From an uncultured Clostridia bacterium (GTDB lineage: Bacteria > Bacillota > Clostridia > TANB77 > CAG-508), in the NCBI GenBank assembly GCA_944389655.1, contig CALXND010000004.1, forward strand, positions 1 through 55,079: DNA of 55,079 nt, read 5' to 3'. A program made the position numbers and the translations under genes. Of this stretch, positions 19,501 through 26,008 are shown piece after piece; the first letter of the stretch is position 1; each line of letters opens with the position of its first letter. Below the pieces are notes generated by a model. It searched no databases and was not told where the DNA came from. It saw only the letters and a program-made list of their open reading frames with translations.

Positions 19501-19804
19501 AGAACTTGCAACAATAAAAGTTCTAGGATTTTACGATAAAGAAGTATATAGCTATATAGGAAGAGAAACAATAATACTTACAATAATAGGAATTTTGGTA
19601 GGTTTAATTGGCGGAAATGTGCTAACAATGTATGTACTTAAGACATGTGAATTAGACATAACAATGTTTGACCCAAATATAGAAATATTAAGTTATGTAT
19701 GGGGAATATTAATTACAGTATTCTTTGCAATTATTGTAAATATTATAACGTATTTTTCATTAAAGAAAATAGATATGATAGAAAGCTTAAAGAGTGTGGA
19801 ATAA
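16526..19804 (+). CDS. ABC transporter permease, FtsX/MacB family, with long periplasmic-type coiled coil
   Basis: A 1092-residue protein. The N-terminal anchor is FISILLIVLLGVGFFAGL (about 14-31), followed by an extracytoplasmic MacB-like region to about 255. A Glu/Lys/Gln coiled coil spans about 260-535. The first FtsX block has three helices (VFPIVFFLVAALISL, YASVATVLGGITGLFIGF, LLGMAAAIISTVGATLY), a fifth helix lies near 725 (MMTIIGVCGCTSLIIAGF), and a C-terminal FtsX block has three more helices. The start is the TTG at 16526, placed 6 nt after AGAGGTG; a GTG at 16517 overlaps that site and is less likely. It probably exports or senses peptides or lipids with the ATPase upstream; substrate unknown. 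The operon is bracketed by the two MITE-like copies. Confidence 0.88.
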   Translation: MKTALLKDGVREIKYSYKRFISILLIVLLGVGFFAGLRSASPDMKHTLDVYFDDLNVMDVEVLSTLGLTDDDITAIQNVEGVSKVEGTFQTDATVSFDEEQVVVKLENIPDNINKLELVEGRMPENENECIVEPAFLTGTGHSIGDTISIEVEDIKNDEGENKKVLKQTKVQIVGTAKSPLYISNERGSTKLGSGKINYYMYVPKENINVNMYTNIYITVAGAKELNTTDNKYKDTVEVVTNNLENISEERQEARYNELYETANNKIKDAEEELNDQKEKAEKELKDAEKELEDGKEELEKGKKELDENRSKANNSFAEAERQIEEAEEELNNQEKNFETSKKKANNQIGEYKEQLSTLKQTQTQLNNVEQNLKIAQNTKQQLEKSLETASEEEKEKIQAQLSQINTQIQKLQITINVIETELQKQGVTNISSTIKQIEEGISEAEEQLSNGEKQINEAKKQLEDSKKELNNKKNSTYYELNQAEQKIKDSEKKIKDGEKELDDARKEFDEEIEEAENKLLDAKEELKKIERPEWYVLDRESNVGYASYVQDTDRVASLADVFPIVFFLVAALISLTSMSRMVEEQRVEIGTLKALGYNKEQIARKYLVYASVATVLGGITGLFIGFNFLPKIVADMYAMVYDVPKVILQFNFDIALLGMAAAIISTVGATLYTCIKELIHNPATLMRPKSPKAGKRVILEKITIIWKHLGFTSKVTARNLFRYKKRFMMTIIGVCGCTSLIIAGFGLRDAIANMIPNQFGEIDKYNVSISLKEEKSGDDLAKVKENISKNEEITNTIGANVQSVKIIKDDNNQSIQLIVPEDTSKLSDFIELRNRKKPEEKYSLDDTGVIISEKLSQLLNIKEGDEIELENSDGDRRNVKVSKITENYIMHYIYMSPQLYNTVFDDKIESNMIYAITTDLTESQEDNLGERLLQDTDNISGVSFTSASEDMFTTVMENMDMVVWILIIAAGLLALVVLYNLLNANISERIRELATIKVLGFYDKEVYSYIGRETIILTIIGILVGLIGGNVLTMYVLKTCELDITMFDPNIEILSYVWGILITVFFAIIVNIITYFSLKKIDMIESLKSVE

Positions 19805-20122
19805 TGTGCACTGATTGTGGACTTAGCTTTTTGCGCGTTGCAGTTCACATTCTTAGATAATTTTAAACTAATTCAGAGTTAATATATTCAAAATTTGTTA
19901 CAAATATGTCGGTCAAGCTGATTTTCAAACTAATTCTAAAGAAATTTTTGCAAGCGCCCTCAATACAATTGAGATTCCCTACAAAAATTTCTCAAGAATT
20001 AGTACTTTCAAATCACATTCCATTCCATATTCTCACAAATTTTGAATATATTAACTCTTGCGTAATTAAAAAATGCTTGGCCGTGAACCGCAATGCGCAA
20101 AAAAGCTAAGTTTCCAATTGCA
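19805..20122. mobile_element. MITE-like fold-back element, copy 2 (318 bp)
   Basis: The interior is almost identical to copy 1 (15249-15564) and in the same orientation, with a handful of substitutions. The outermost 25-30 nt differ: TGTGCACTGATTGTGGACTTAGC at the left against GCTAAGTTTCCAATTGCA at the right, the CTTAGC subtype also seen at 33794-33892. It starts at the base after the permease stop codon and ends 8 nt before the rplU promoter. Confidence 0.88.
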
Positions 20123-20129
20123 AAAAAAT

Positions 20130-20158
20130 TTGACAAAAGCAAAAATGTATGATACAAT
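20130..20158 (+). promoter_or_regulatory. Strong promoter of rplU-rpmA
   Basis: Consensus TTGACA at 20130-20135, exactly 17 nt, TACAAT at 20153-20158. It abuts the right end of MITE copy 2. Confidence 0.85.
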
Positions 20159-20164
20159 ATTGAC

Positions 20165-20258
20165 CTGTAAGCCGCCTGGGTCGGGCAACTAAATGTTAGC
20201 ATAGACTAACTGCCTTGTATTTTATGCTTAGCGAGTATACATATAAAGAGGAGGTGTA
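20165..20258 (+). ncRNA. Candidate ribosomal protein L21 leader RNA
   Basis: About 95 nt between the promoter and the rplU ribosome binding site. It contains GCCGCCTGGG and several short complementary segments (GTTAGCATAGACTAAC is a hairpin). Position and GC-rich start fit the L21 autoregulatory leader of low-GC Gram-positives; I have not matched it to a covariance model. Confidence 0.5.
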
Positions 20259-20264
20259 CATATA

Positions 20265-20654
20265 ATGTACGCAATAATTGAAAGCTGTGGAAAGCAATAC
20301 AAAGTAACAGAAGGAGATGTAGTATTCTTTGAAAAATTAGATGTTGAAGAAGGTAAAAAGGTTACATTTGATAATGTGGTTTTAGTTTCTGATGACAAGA
20401 AAGTAGAAGTTGGAGCTCCTTATGTTAAAGGTGTAAAAGTTGAGGGAAAAGTAGTTTCTCATGGAAAAGGTAAGAAAATTTTAGTGTATAAATACAAAGC
20501 TAAAAAGAACTACAGAAGAACTCAAGGACATAGACAACCATATACAAAGGTTGAAATAACAAAAATAAAAACACCTGCTGAGAAAGCAGAAAAAGCTGAA
20601 ACAAAAACAGCAGAAAAGAAAACAGCTACCAAAAAAGAAGCAGTTAAAGAATAG
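20265..20654 (+). CDS. rplU: 50S ribosomal protein L21
   Basis: A 129-residue protein. The core [25 protein letters not shown] and the conserved [30 protein letters not shown] identify L21. After about residue 103 it carries a repetitive Ala/Lys/Glu tail ([17 protein letters not shown]) that is longer than the usual ~103-residue protein. Codons such as GTT and GCT are frequent, as expected for high expression. GAGGAGGTG at 20249-20257 sets the ATG. It is transcribed with rpmA; the gene for the L27-processing protease Prp, usually between them, is missing. Confidence 0.96.
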   Translation: MYAIIESCGKQYKVTEGDVVFFEKLDVEEGKKVTFDNVVLVSDDKKVEVGAPYVKGVKVEGKVVSHGKGKKILVYKYKAKKNYRRTQGHRQPYTKVEITKIKTPAEKAEKAETKTAEKKTATKKEAVKE

Positions 20655-20819
20655 AATTTTATTTCAAGTAAGATTTAATTTTAGCATAAAATCAAATAAT
20701 GTTATGAGAAGCATATAAAATGATAGTATATGCAAAATTAAATTCAAATTAAAAAACGTATATATAGAAAAAAATGGAAAAATGTAAAAAAACAGAAATT
20801 TAGAAGGGAGTTGAAATAA

Positions 20820-21089
20820 ATGGCTCATAAAAAAGGTCAAGGTAGTGTTAAGAACGGTAGAGACAGTGAGTCTAAGCGTTTAGGTCTAAAAAGAGCAGAT
20901 GGACAAATAGTTCCAGCTGGAAATATCTTAGTAAGACAAAGAGGCACTAAATTCCACCCAGGTAAAAATGTTGGCATAGGAAGCGACGATACTTTATATG
21001 CTAAAATAACTGGAAGAGTTAAGTTTGAAAGATTAGGAAGAGATAAAAAACAAGTTAGCGTTTATCCAGTAGAGGAAAACAATGGCTAA
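20820..21089 (+). CDS. rpmA: 50S ribosomal protein L27
   Basis: An 89-residue protein beginning [25 protein letters not shown] and containing the invariant [15 protein letters not shown]. It starts directly at the mature N-terminus. Most Firmicutes L27 proteins carry an extra N-terminal peptide ending in LQFFAHKKG that the protease Prp removes; no such extension or in-frame upstream start is present. The 165-nt gap after rplU holds no prp gene. AGAAGGGAG at 20801-20809 sets the ATG. Confidence 0.96.
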   Translation: MAHKKGQGSVKNGRDSESKRLGLKRADGQIVPAGNILVRQRGTKFHPGKNVGIGSDDTLYAKITGRVKFERLGRDKKQVSVYPVEENNG

Positions 21090-21102
21090 GTAATTATATT
21101 AG

Positions 21103-21143
21103 ATAAAAGGGCTTATAAAACATTGGTTTTAAGGCTCTTTTTT
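21103..21143 (+). terminator. Probable terminator of rplU-rpmA
   Basis: Imperfect hairpin with AAAAGGGCTTATAAAAC on the left and GGTTTTAAGGCTCTTTT on the right, ending in a T-run, 14 nt after the rpmA stop. Confidence 0.65.
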
Positions 21144-21430
21144 ATGTAATAGGAAATTTCTCCAAAATTCCTATTACATAAAAAGGCTATAACCGTTATC
21201 GCCTTTAGGATTTCCTACTTATAGTTAGAAACCTAAATCGGCACGAACAAAGGGCGACTTCGTCGCTTGGTTCGTGTATAGTAAAAATCGATTTTTCTTT
21301 TGATATTTCAGTGTTTTTAACGATTTTTACTATACTAGGCTTCCTTGGGTCGTCTGAGCAAAGCGAGGACATGTATTTTGCCGTTGCTCCAAAGACTAGC
21401 CCTGCGAAATGCCTTTCTTATTATATAGGA
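21144..21430. repeat. Highly structured intergenic repeat, copy A
   Basis: No gene is visible in 21090-21610. The segment holds successive hairpins: AATAGGAAATTT against AAAATTCCTATT (21150-21177), CACGAAC and GGCGAC against GTCGC and GTTCGTG (21241-21276), and TATAGTAAAAATCG against CGATTTTTACTATA (21277-21336). A diverged copy lies at 26009-26130 and a piece of another at 55011. G+C is higher than the surroundings in parts. It could be a non-autonomous repeat or an unrecognised RNA. Confidence 0.65.
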
Positions 21431-21610
21431 AAATCAATTTCTTATACAATAAAAAACTAAAGAACAATAATGTTTTTTAGTTTTTTAATTTTTCCTAAAA
21501 GATATTATAAGAAATAAAAAAAGAAAGAATTTGTATTATTAAATAGAATTATAAATTTAAGAAAAAATTGCTATTTTTTAGACATTAAATAGTAAGCTAC
21601 AAGTTAAAAA

Positions 21611-21877
21611 CTAAGAGGCTCTAAATTTATCAGTCATAGGACCTAACAAATCTGAAACATCAATGTTAAGGACAACAGTCAAAGCACATATTTCGTAATC
21701 TCTTACAGTTCGCTGATTATTTTCAATACGATGTAGACTTGTTACAGGAATATTTACCCCTAATAGTAATAATTTTGAGGAAAGAGCCTCAAGAGATATA
21801 TTTTTTTCTTTACGTTTTTGTCTTAATATAGGACCAATTACATTTAAATTATCTTCATATTTACCACAATTCTTCAT
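21611..21877 (-). CDS. XRE-family helix-turn-helix regulator, small
   Basis: An 88-residue protein starting MKNCGKYEDN at 21877 (reverse strand), with AGAGG 8 nt upstream. The frame stays open further upstream but that part is antisense to the neighbouring surface-protein gene, so the short start is preferred. The sequence IGPILRQKRKEKNISLEALSSKL, then VNIPVTSLHRIENNQRTVRDYEI, is a Cro/C1-type HTH (about residues 14-66). The DNA target is unknown. It is divergent from the truncated surface protein with essentially no intergenic space. Confidence 0.8.
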   Translation of the reverse strand: MKNCGKYEDNLNVIGPILRQKRKEKNISLEALSSKLLLLGVNIPVTSLHRIENNQRTVRDYEICALTVVLNIDVSDLLGPMTDKFRAS

Positions 21878-21879
21878 AA

Positions 21880-23661
21880 ATGAACCTCTATAGAATAAAT
21901 AGTGGAAACTGGACAAATCTACAAGGAGGAACAAGTGGAAACGTAGGAGGGCTAAAACATAATGATACACTATATGCAAGATTAACAAATGGAGCCCAAT
22001 ATGGAGACGAAACAAGTACAAAAATAACAGACACAACCAACCCGAGTGTAGTAGTAACAGTAACAGGAAAAGACACCAGTAAACTAACAGTAAGTGTAAA
22101 TGCAACAGATGGCCAAAGTGGAATGACAAGTCCAGTAACATACACATACTCAATAAAGAAGACAAGTGAAAGTAGCTATGTACAAAAAGCAAGTAATAAT
22201 AGTAACACATATACATTCACAGGACTAACCCAAGGAACAGCATATGATATACGAGTAACAGCAAATGGAGATAAAGCAGGAAGAACAGGAACGGGAACAA
22301 TAACAAACCAAAGCACAAATACATTACCAGGAGGAAACACAGGAGTAACAAGTGGAGCAATAACATTCGGAAGCCCAAGTTGGGGAGGAGGAACAGCAAG
22401 CATAACAATAAAAAGCAACACAAGTTACACAATAGAGTACCAAAAGACAACAGGTAGTCCAAATGCATCAAATTGGACAACAATCTCAAATGGAGGAACA
22501 GTAAGTGGAATAGCCCATAACGAAACAGTATATGCGAGACTAACAGATGGAACAAATGATGGACAATATGCAAGTTATACAGTAAAAGACACAGGCAAGC
22601 CAACAGTAAGCATAACACAAGGAGAAGTAACACATGAAAGCATAGTAGTAAATGTAACAGCAACAGATGGACAAACAGGGCTAGCAACAAGTAACACATA
22701 CAAATATTATTTAAACAACAGTTTAAAAGCAACAACAGCAAACAAAACATATACATTTACAGGACTAACAGCAGAGACAAGTTATAGTATAAAAGTAGAA
22801 GCATATGATAAAGCAGGAAATATAGGAAGTGCGACGAAGAGTATAAGTACAATAAAGAAACCAGGAATAGATGCAGGAGAAATAGCAACAAAACCATTAG
22901 AATTTTATGGAGCAGAAGTAACAAACTATACAACGCGAATTGAAGGAGTAGATAAATGGAGAATATTCTATTCAGATGGAACAAACATATATTTAATAGC
23001 AGATGATTATATCTCAGCATTAGATACACCAAATGGACAAGATGGAGGAACAATAACGTGGGGAAATAGCAGATATAGACTAAATTTTGGTGATGTATAT
23101 AACGATTACAGCGGAGCGAGTTGGATAAGTAGTAATAGTAAAGGAAGCAAATGGTTAAGTCAGTTCTTAGGCTCATACGGAACAAGCACAAATACTAATA
23201 TAAGAGCAGTAGCATACATGATGGATACAAACGTATGGAGTGGATATTACGCAGGAGAAGATGCAGAATATGCAATGGGAGGACCAACACTAGAGATGTA
23301 CTGCGCATCATATAAAGATACACACCCAAGTAAATACTTAGAATGTGGAAACCTGAACTCATACGGTTACCAGGTAAGATGGAATGGAGGCTCATGGAAC
23401 ACAGAACAAAGTGGCTTAGTGCAAGATGACTTTAATAGTATTTACATAAAGTCGGACACGAGTATAGCTTATGGGATGTGGCTCGCTTCTCCTTCGGCTA
23501 GCAGCAACGGCTATTTGATGAATACGTACTATGGCGGCAACGTGGACAGCAGCTACTACTACAATTACGGCACCCTTGAGGGCCTTCGTCCCCTAGTTTG
23601 TCTAAAATCTAGTGTCCAGCTCGAAAAGCAGTCAGACGGAACATTTAAGATTGTAAAATAA
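21880..23661 (+). CDS. Surface-type protein with Fn3-like repeats and DGR-target-like C-terminal domain, 5'-truncated
   Basis: 593 codons open from ATG 21880, but there is no ribosome binding site, signal peptide or promoter space, and the frame begins mid-repeat (NSGNWTNLQ corresponds to NASNWTTIS of a later complete unit), so the 5' end of the gene is missing. Two pairs of Fn3/Ig-like repeats fill residues 10-325 (YTFTGLTQGTAYDIRV and YTFTGLTAETSYSIKV; DTLYARLTNG and ETVYARLTDG). Residues about 335-593 form a globular domain ending WLASPS, a variable stretch (541-565), GLRPLVCLKSSVQL. This resembles C-type-lectin-like variable domains diversified by DGRs (DUF6273-like; tentative). Codon use shifts sharply at the variable stretch. 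Confidence 0.75.
   Translation: MNLYRINSGNWTNLQGGTSGNVGGLKHNDTLYARLTNGAQYGDETSTKITDTTNPSVVVTVTGKDTSKLTVSVNATDGQSGMTSPVTYTYSIKKTSESSYVQKASNNSNTYTFTGLTQGTAYDIRVTANGDKAGRTGTGTITNQSTNTLPGGNTGVTSGAITFGSPSWGGGTASITIKSNTSYTIEYQKTTGSPNASNWTTISNGGTVSGIAHNETVYARLTDGTNDGQYASYTVKDTGKPTVSITQGEVTHESIVVNVTATDGQTGLATSNTYKYYLNNSLKATTANKTYTFTGLTAETSYSIKVEAYDKAGNIGSATKSISTIKKPGIDAGEIATKPLEFYGAEVTNYTTRIEGVDKWRIFYSDGTNIYLIADDYISALDTPNGQDGGTITWGNSRYRLNFGDVYNDYSGASWISSNSKGSKWLSQFLGSYGTSTNTNIRAVAYMMDTNVWSGYYAGEDAEYAMGGPTLEMYCASYKDTHPSKYLECGNLNSYGYQVRWNGGSWNTEQSGLVQDDFNSIYIKSDTSIAYGMWLASPSASSNGYLMNTYYGGNVDSSYYYNYGTLEGLRPLVCLKSSVQLEKQSDGTFKIVK
23500..23574 (+). other. Candidate DGR variable region (VR)
   Basis: 25 consecutive codons of which 17 end in C and are AAC, AGC, GGC, TAC, GAC or ACC, i.e. 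each reachable from AAC by changing only adenines; four more are AAT or TAT. The flanking 23461-23580 is about half G+C by hand count, against roughly a third in the rest of the gene. The stretch lies at the 3' end of the gene, just before a conserved GC-rich block (23575-23602), where the initiation-of-mutagenic-homing sequence would be. No template repeat is present in the window. Confidence 0.65.
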
Positions 23662-23691
23662 ATTGTAAGCTTAAACGATAGAGTAGAAAAA

Positions 23692-23720
23692 ATGCTGACA
23701 GGCCTTGTGTCTGTCAGCAT
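23692..23720. other. Perfect 10-bp hairpin downstream of the variable region
   Basis: ATGCTGACAG (23692-23701) and CTGTCAGCAT (23711-23720) with a 9-nt loop, about 30 nt after the stop codon. There is no T-run on the plus strand, so it is not a standard terminator for the gene. Known DGRs carry a hairpin or cruciform just beyond the VR that promotes homing; position and size fit. Confidence 0.6.
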
Positions 23721-23897
23721 GACAAAAAATAACACTGAATAAAACAACATTGTTAAGAATGGTGTGTGAAAATTCTTAAAAAACTTGTTGATTGTGTGTG
23801 GGTTAATTGTAAATAAATTTTTCAATACAGAAATAAAATAAAAAAACAAAATGATAAAAATATAAAAAACAAGAGATAAAAAGATTAAGGAGACAAT

Positions 23898-24335
23898 ATG
23901 GGAGTAATAAATATGTCTAAAAACATAAAGCAAGTACATCCAAACTATTTACTCTGCTATAAAGTCGGAGCATTTTACCATAGTTATGACAAAGATGTAT
24001 ATTTGCTTTCAGATTTATTTGAATATAAAATAAAACGTGTGGATGCAAACACACTTGCAAGTGGGTTCCCACAAAATGCAGTATCTAAAGTAATGGCAAA
24101 ACTCGAAAGAGAAAAAATAAATTACATTATGTTAGATACAAAAAATAATTACGATATAGAATATAAAGAGGATTATGGAAATTTAAATAAATATAATGAA
24201 AAATTTGAAAAAGCACGAGAATCTGTTAATTATAAGATTCGTGTAGAAAAAATAAGTGAAGCTCTTTTAAAAACACATAACATCGAAAAAGTAAGGAAAA
24301 TAGAAAATATAATAAATGAAAAAGAAAAAACATGA
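23898..24335 (+). CDS. MutS domain I-like protein, possible DGR accessory (MSL type)
   Basis: A 145-residue protein starting at ATG 23898 after AAGGAG (23887-23892). The segment HPNYLLCYKVGAFYHSYDKD, then LLSDLFEYKI, GFPQNAVSKVMAKLE and KINYIMLD, follows the pattern of MutS N-terminal mismatch-recognition domain I (HPxxLLFYRxGDFYELFxxDA ... GIPxHAxxxYLxKL). The rest of MutS (connector, ATPase) is absent; the C-terminus is a charged helix. Stand-alone MutS-like genes are known, from memory, as accessory genes of some DGR cassettes, and this one lies between a variable-region gene and a paralogue of it. Without a reverse transcriptase nearby its role is inferred only. Confidence 0.65.
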   Translation: MGVINMSKNIKQVHPNYLLCYKVGAFYHSYDKDVYLLSDLFEYKIKRVDANTLASGFPQNAVSKVMAKLEREKINYIMLDTKNNYDIEYKEDYGNLNKYNEKFEKARESVNYKIRVEKISEALLKTHNIEKVRKIENIINEKEKT

Positions 24336-24379
24336 AAATAAGAACTAGATAGGAAAGAGGGGATACATATAGGGCCAAA

Positions 24380-24769
24380 ATGTATATCAAAATTAAAAAA
24401 CATTTATACAAATTAAAAGATGGTATAAAATTTAAGAATGTAACAAGAGTATATGGAGATTGGAGAGATGAACTTGGATATGGATATGAAGTTAAATGGA
24501 ATGACGATATAGATTATGGTACATTTGTATATGGATTAGAAGCAAATGAATTTAATTCTATTTATATAATAAGCGATACATCTAGAGCAGAAGCAGCGTG
24601 GATGGCTTCCCCTTCAACAAAAGAAGAACTTATGTTTGTTGCAGCTTATCATGGTCAAATTGATAGTCAACCAACGGGAGAAGCTTATGGGTTTAGACCG
24701 ATTGTATGTTTAAGAACAGGAGTAAAACTAAAAAAACTAGAAGATGGTTCATATCAAATTATGCAATAA
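24380..24769 (+). CDS. Paralogue of the DGR-target C-terminal domain, without variable codons (fragment)
   Basis: 129 codons. The sequence GYGYEVKWNDDIDYG, FNSIYIISDTSRAEAAWMASPS and GFRPIVCLRTGVKLKKLEDGSYQI aligns with the last ~120 residues of the upstream surface protein. The region matching the variable stretch reads TKEELMFVAAYHGQIDSQPT and uses ordinary AT-rich codons. There is no signal peptide; the ribosome binding site is poor (GAGGGGAT about 20 nt before the ATG). It may be a stand-alone domain gene, a fragment left by rearrangement, or part of a second, non-diversified target. Confidence 0.65.
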   Translation: MYIKIKKHLYKLKDGIKFKNVTRVYGDWRDELGYGYEVKWNDDIDYGTFVYGLEANEFNSIYIISDTSRAEAAWMASPSTKEELMFVAAYHGQIDSQPTGEAYGFRPIVCLRTGVKLKKLEDGSYQIMQ

Positions 24770-24802
24770 ATATTAAAAAATAATTTATTTGAAGTCTAAA
24801 AT

Positions 24803-24840
24803 AACCTTCTTATGATAAAATAAAGCGTCATAAGAAGGTT
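24803..24840. terminator. Terminator-like hairpin
   Basis: AACCTTCTTATGA (24803-24815) pairs perfectly with TCATAAGAAGGTT (24828-24840), followed by TTAAATAT. It closes the accessory island on its right side. Confidence 0.7.
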
Positions 24841-24935
24841 TTAAATATGCGTAAAGGACATGTTATTGATCGGTAATGAATAAATTGCAAATAGAACGAT
24901 TACTCATATCACAACATAAAAAATCAATCAAATAC

Positions 24936-24964
24936 TTGCATTGATTTAACAATCATAGTAAAAT
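24936..24964 (+). promoter_or_regulatory. Promoter of the nucleoside deaminase gene
   Basis: TTGCAT at 24936-24941, 17-nt spacer, TAAAAT at 24959-24964, about 50 nt before the start codon. Confidence 0.6.
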
Positions 24965-25017
24965 TATATCATTAAATACAATGGTAATTATATATTTAGA
25001 ATGGAAGTGAAAAAATT

Positions 25018-25479
25018 ATGAATAAATTTATGCAAATAGCAAAAGAATGTGCACAAAAAGGTGCACATTGTGGAGAAGGAGGTCCATTTGGAGCAGTAAT
25101 TGTGGATAAAAAAGGTAATATCATTACAAAGGGAAATAACATGGTACTAGCAAATAACGACCCCACTGCCCATGCAGAAGTGATGGTAATACGAGAATCA
25201 TGTAAAAAACTAGGAACATATGACTTATCAAATTATATATTATATACATCATGTGAACCGTGTCCAATGTGTTTATCAGCCATTATTTGGGCTAATATCA
25301 AAGAAGTATACTATGCATGTACAAGAGAAGATGCAGGAAAAATTGGATTTCGAGATGACATAATTTACGAATATTTAGAAGGAAAAAATAAAGATTTAAT
25401 AAAATTACAACAAATAGATAGAGAAGAATGTATACATGCATTTAAAGAATATAAAGAAAATAATAGAATTATATATTAA
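25018..25479 (+). CDS. Nucleoside deaminase, guanine deaminase (GuaD)-like
   Basis: 153 residues, cytidine/deoxycytidylate deaminase fold. Zinc and catalytic motifs are HAEV (in DPTAHAEVMVIR, about 57-68) and PCPMC (in CEPCPMCLSAI, about 79-89). The N-terminal GEGGPFGAVIVDKKGNI and the late DAGKIGFRDDIIYEYL fit GuaD (guanine to xanthine, purine salvage) better than TadA, which has a different C-terminus. Length is close to Bacillus GuaD. Monocistronic, with its own promoter. Substrate assignment is by family resemblance; other nucleobases are possible. Confidence 0.83.
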   Translation: MNKFMQIAKECAQKGAHCGEGGPFGAVIVDKKGNIITKGNNMVLANNDPTAHAEVMVIRESCKKLGTYDLSNYILYTSCEPCPMCLSAIIWANIKEVYYACTREDAGKIGFRDDIIYEYLEGKNKDLIKLQQIDREECIHAFKEYKENNRIIY

Positions 25480-25554
25480 ATACTTTTTTTACGAGTGAAA
25501 AAATGATATAATAAAATTGTTACTATAACACTTTTATTAGCAAAGGAGGATACT

Positions 25555-25965
25555 ATGCAACATGAAATTGAAGAACTTACATTTAAGATTTTGTATCCAT
25601 TAAAAGAAGGTTTTGAAACTATCAAAAAATCGATGAAGCGGACAATAAAAGACTATAAGAAAGAAGATATTAATCTTGTAATTACCAAAGTAGAATATCG
25701 AAAAGATCATATCATTGCACAATATGAAGGATATTCAATAAATAAATTCAAAAAAATTCTTAAAAGGAGTAAGTGCAAACCAAAATATATGAATATTTTT
25801 GAACTAATATGTCCAAATGCCAAGATTGATGAACTGATTTTAAAAACAGAAAAACAGCTCGAACAATTATACAATGAGGCATATAATGTCAAGATAGTTG
25901 GAATTAGTCGCAGAAAAAGCGAGAAAAAAACCTTTGTGATTCTGCTTGTTGAAAAAATTGACTAA
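25555..25965 (+). CDS. Hypothetical protein (136 aa)
   Basis: Not recognised. The start ATG at 25555 follows a strong AAAGGAGG at 25541-25548. Lys/Glu-rich, no signal peptide or membrane helix; an alternation of strands and helices suggests a small globular alpha/beta fold. Two blocks (IKKSMKRTIKDYKKEDINLVITKVEYRK cut at about 22-49, and the C-terminal strand FVILLVEKI) give no family match I know. A TATAAT-like box at 25509-25514 may drive it. It has its own terminator. Confidence 0.7.
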   Translation: MQHEIEELTFKILYPLKEGFETIKKSMKRTIKDYKKEDINLVITKVEYRKDHIIAQYEGYSINKFKKILKRSKCKPKYMNIFELICPNAKIDELILKTEKQLEQLYNEAYNVKIVGISRRKSEKKTFVILLVEKID

Positions 25966-25977
25966 TGGCAGAATTTA

Positions 25978-26004
25978 AATAGACGTTGCATTGTAGCGTC
26001 TATT
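25978..26004 (+). terminator. Intrinsic terminator
   Basis: AATAGACG (25978-25985) pairs with CGTCTATT (25997-26004), followed by ATTGTTTG; it follows the hypothetical gene at 25555. Confidence 0.65.
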
Positions 26005-26008
26005 ATTG

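Noticed and set aside
21878..22216. Upstream extension of the XRE regulator frame on the reverse strand
   Set aside because: This part is antisense to the Thr/Gly/Ser-rich surface gene and is leucine-rich nonsense; the ribosome binding site and HTH start at 21877 fit better.
23692..23720. Hairpin as simple terminator of the surface gene
   Set aside because: On the plus strand it is followed by GACAAAAAATAAC with no T-run; it could still terminate transcription weakly, but the position relative to the variable region makes a DGR role more interesting.
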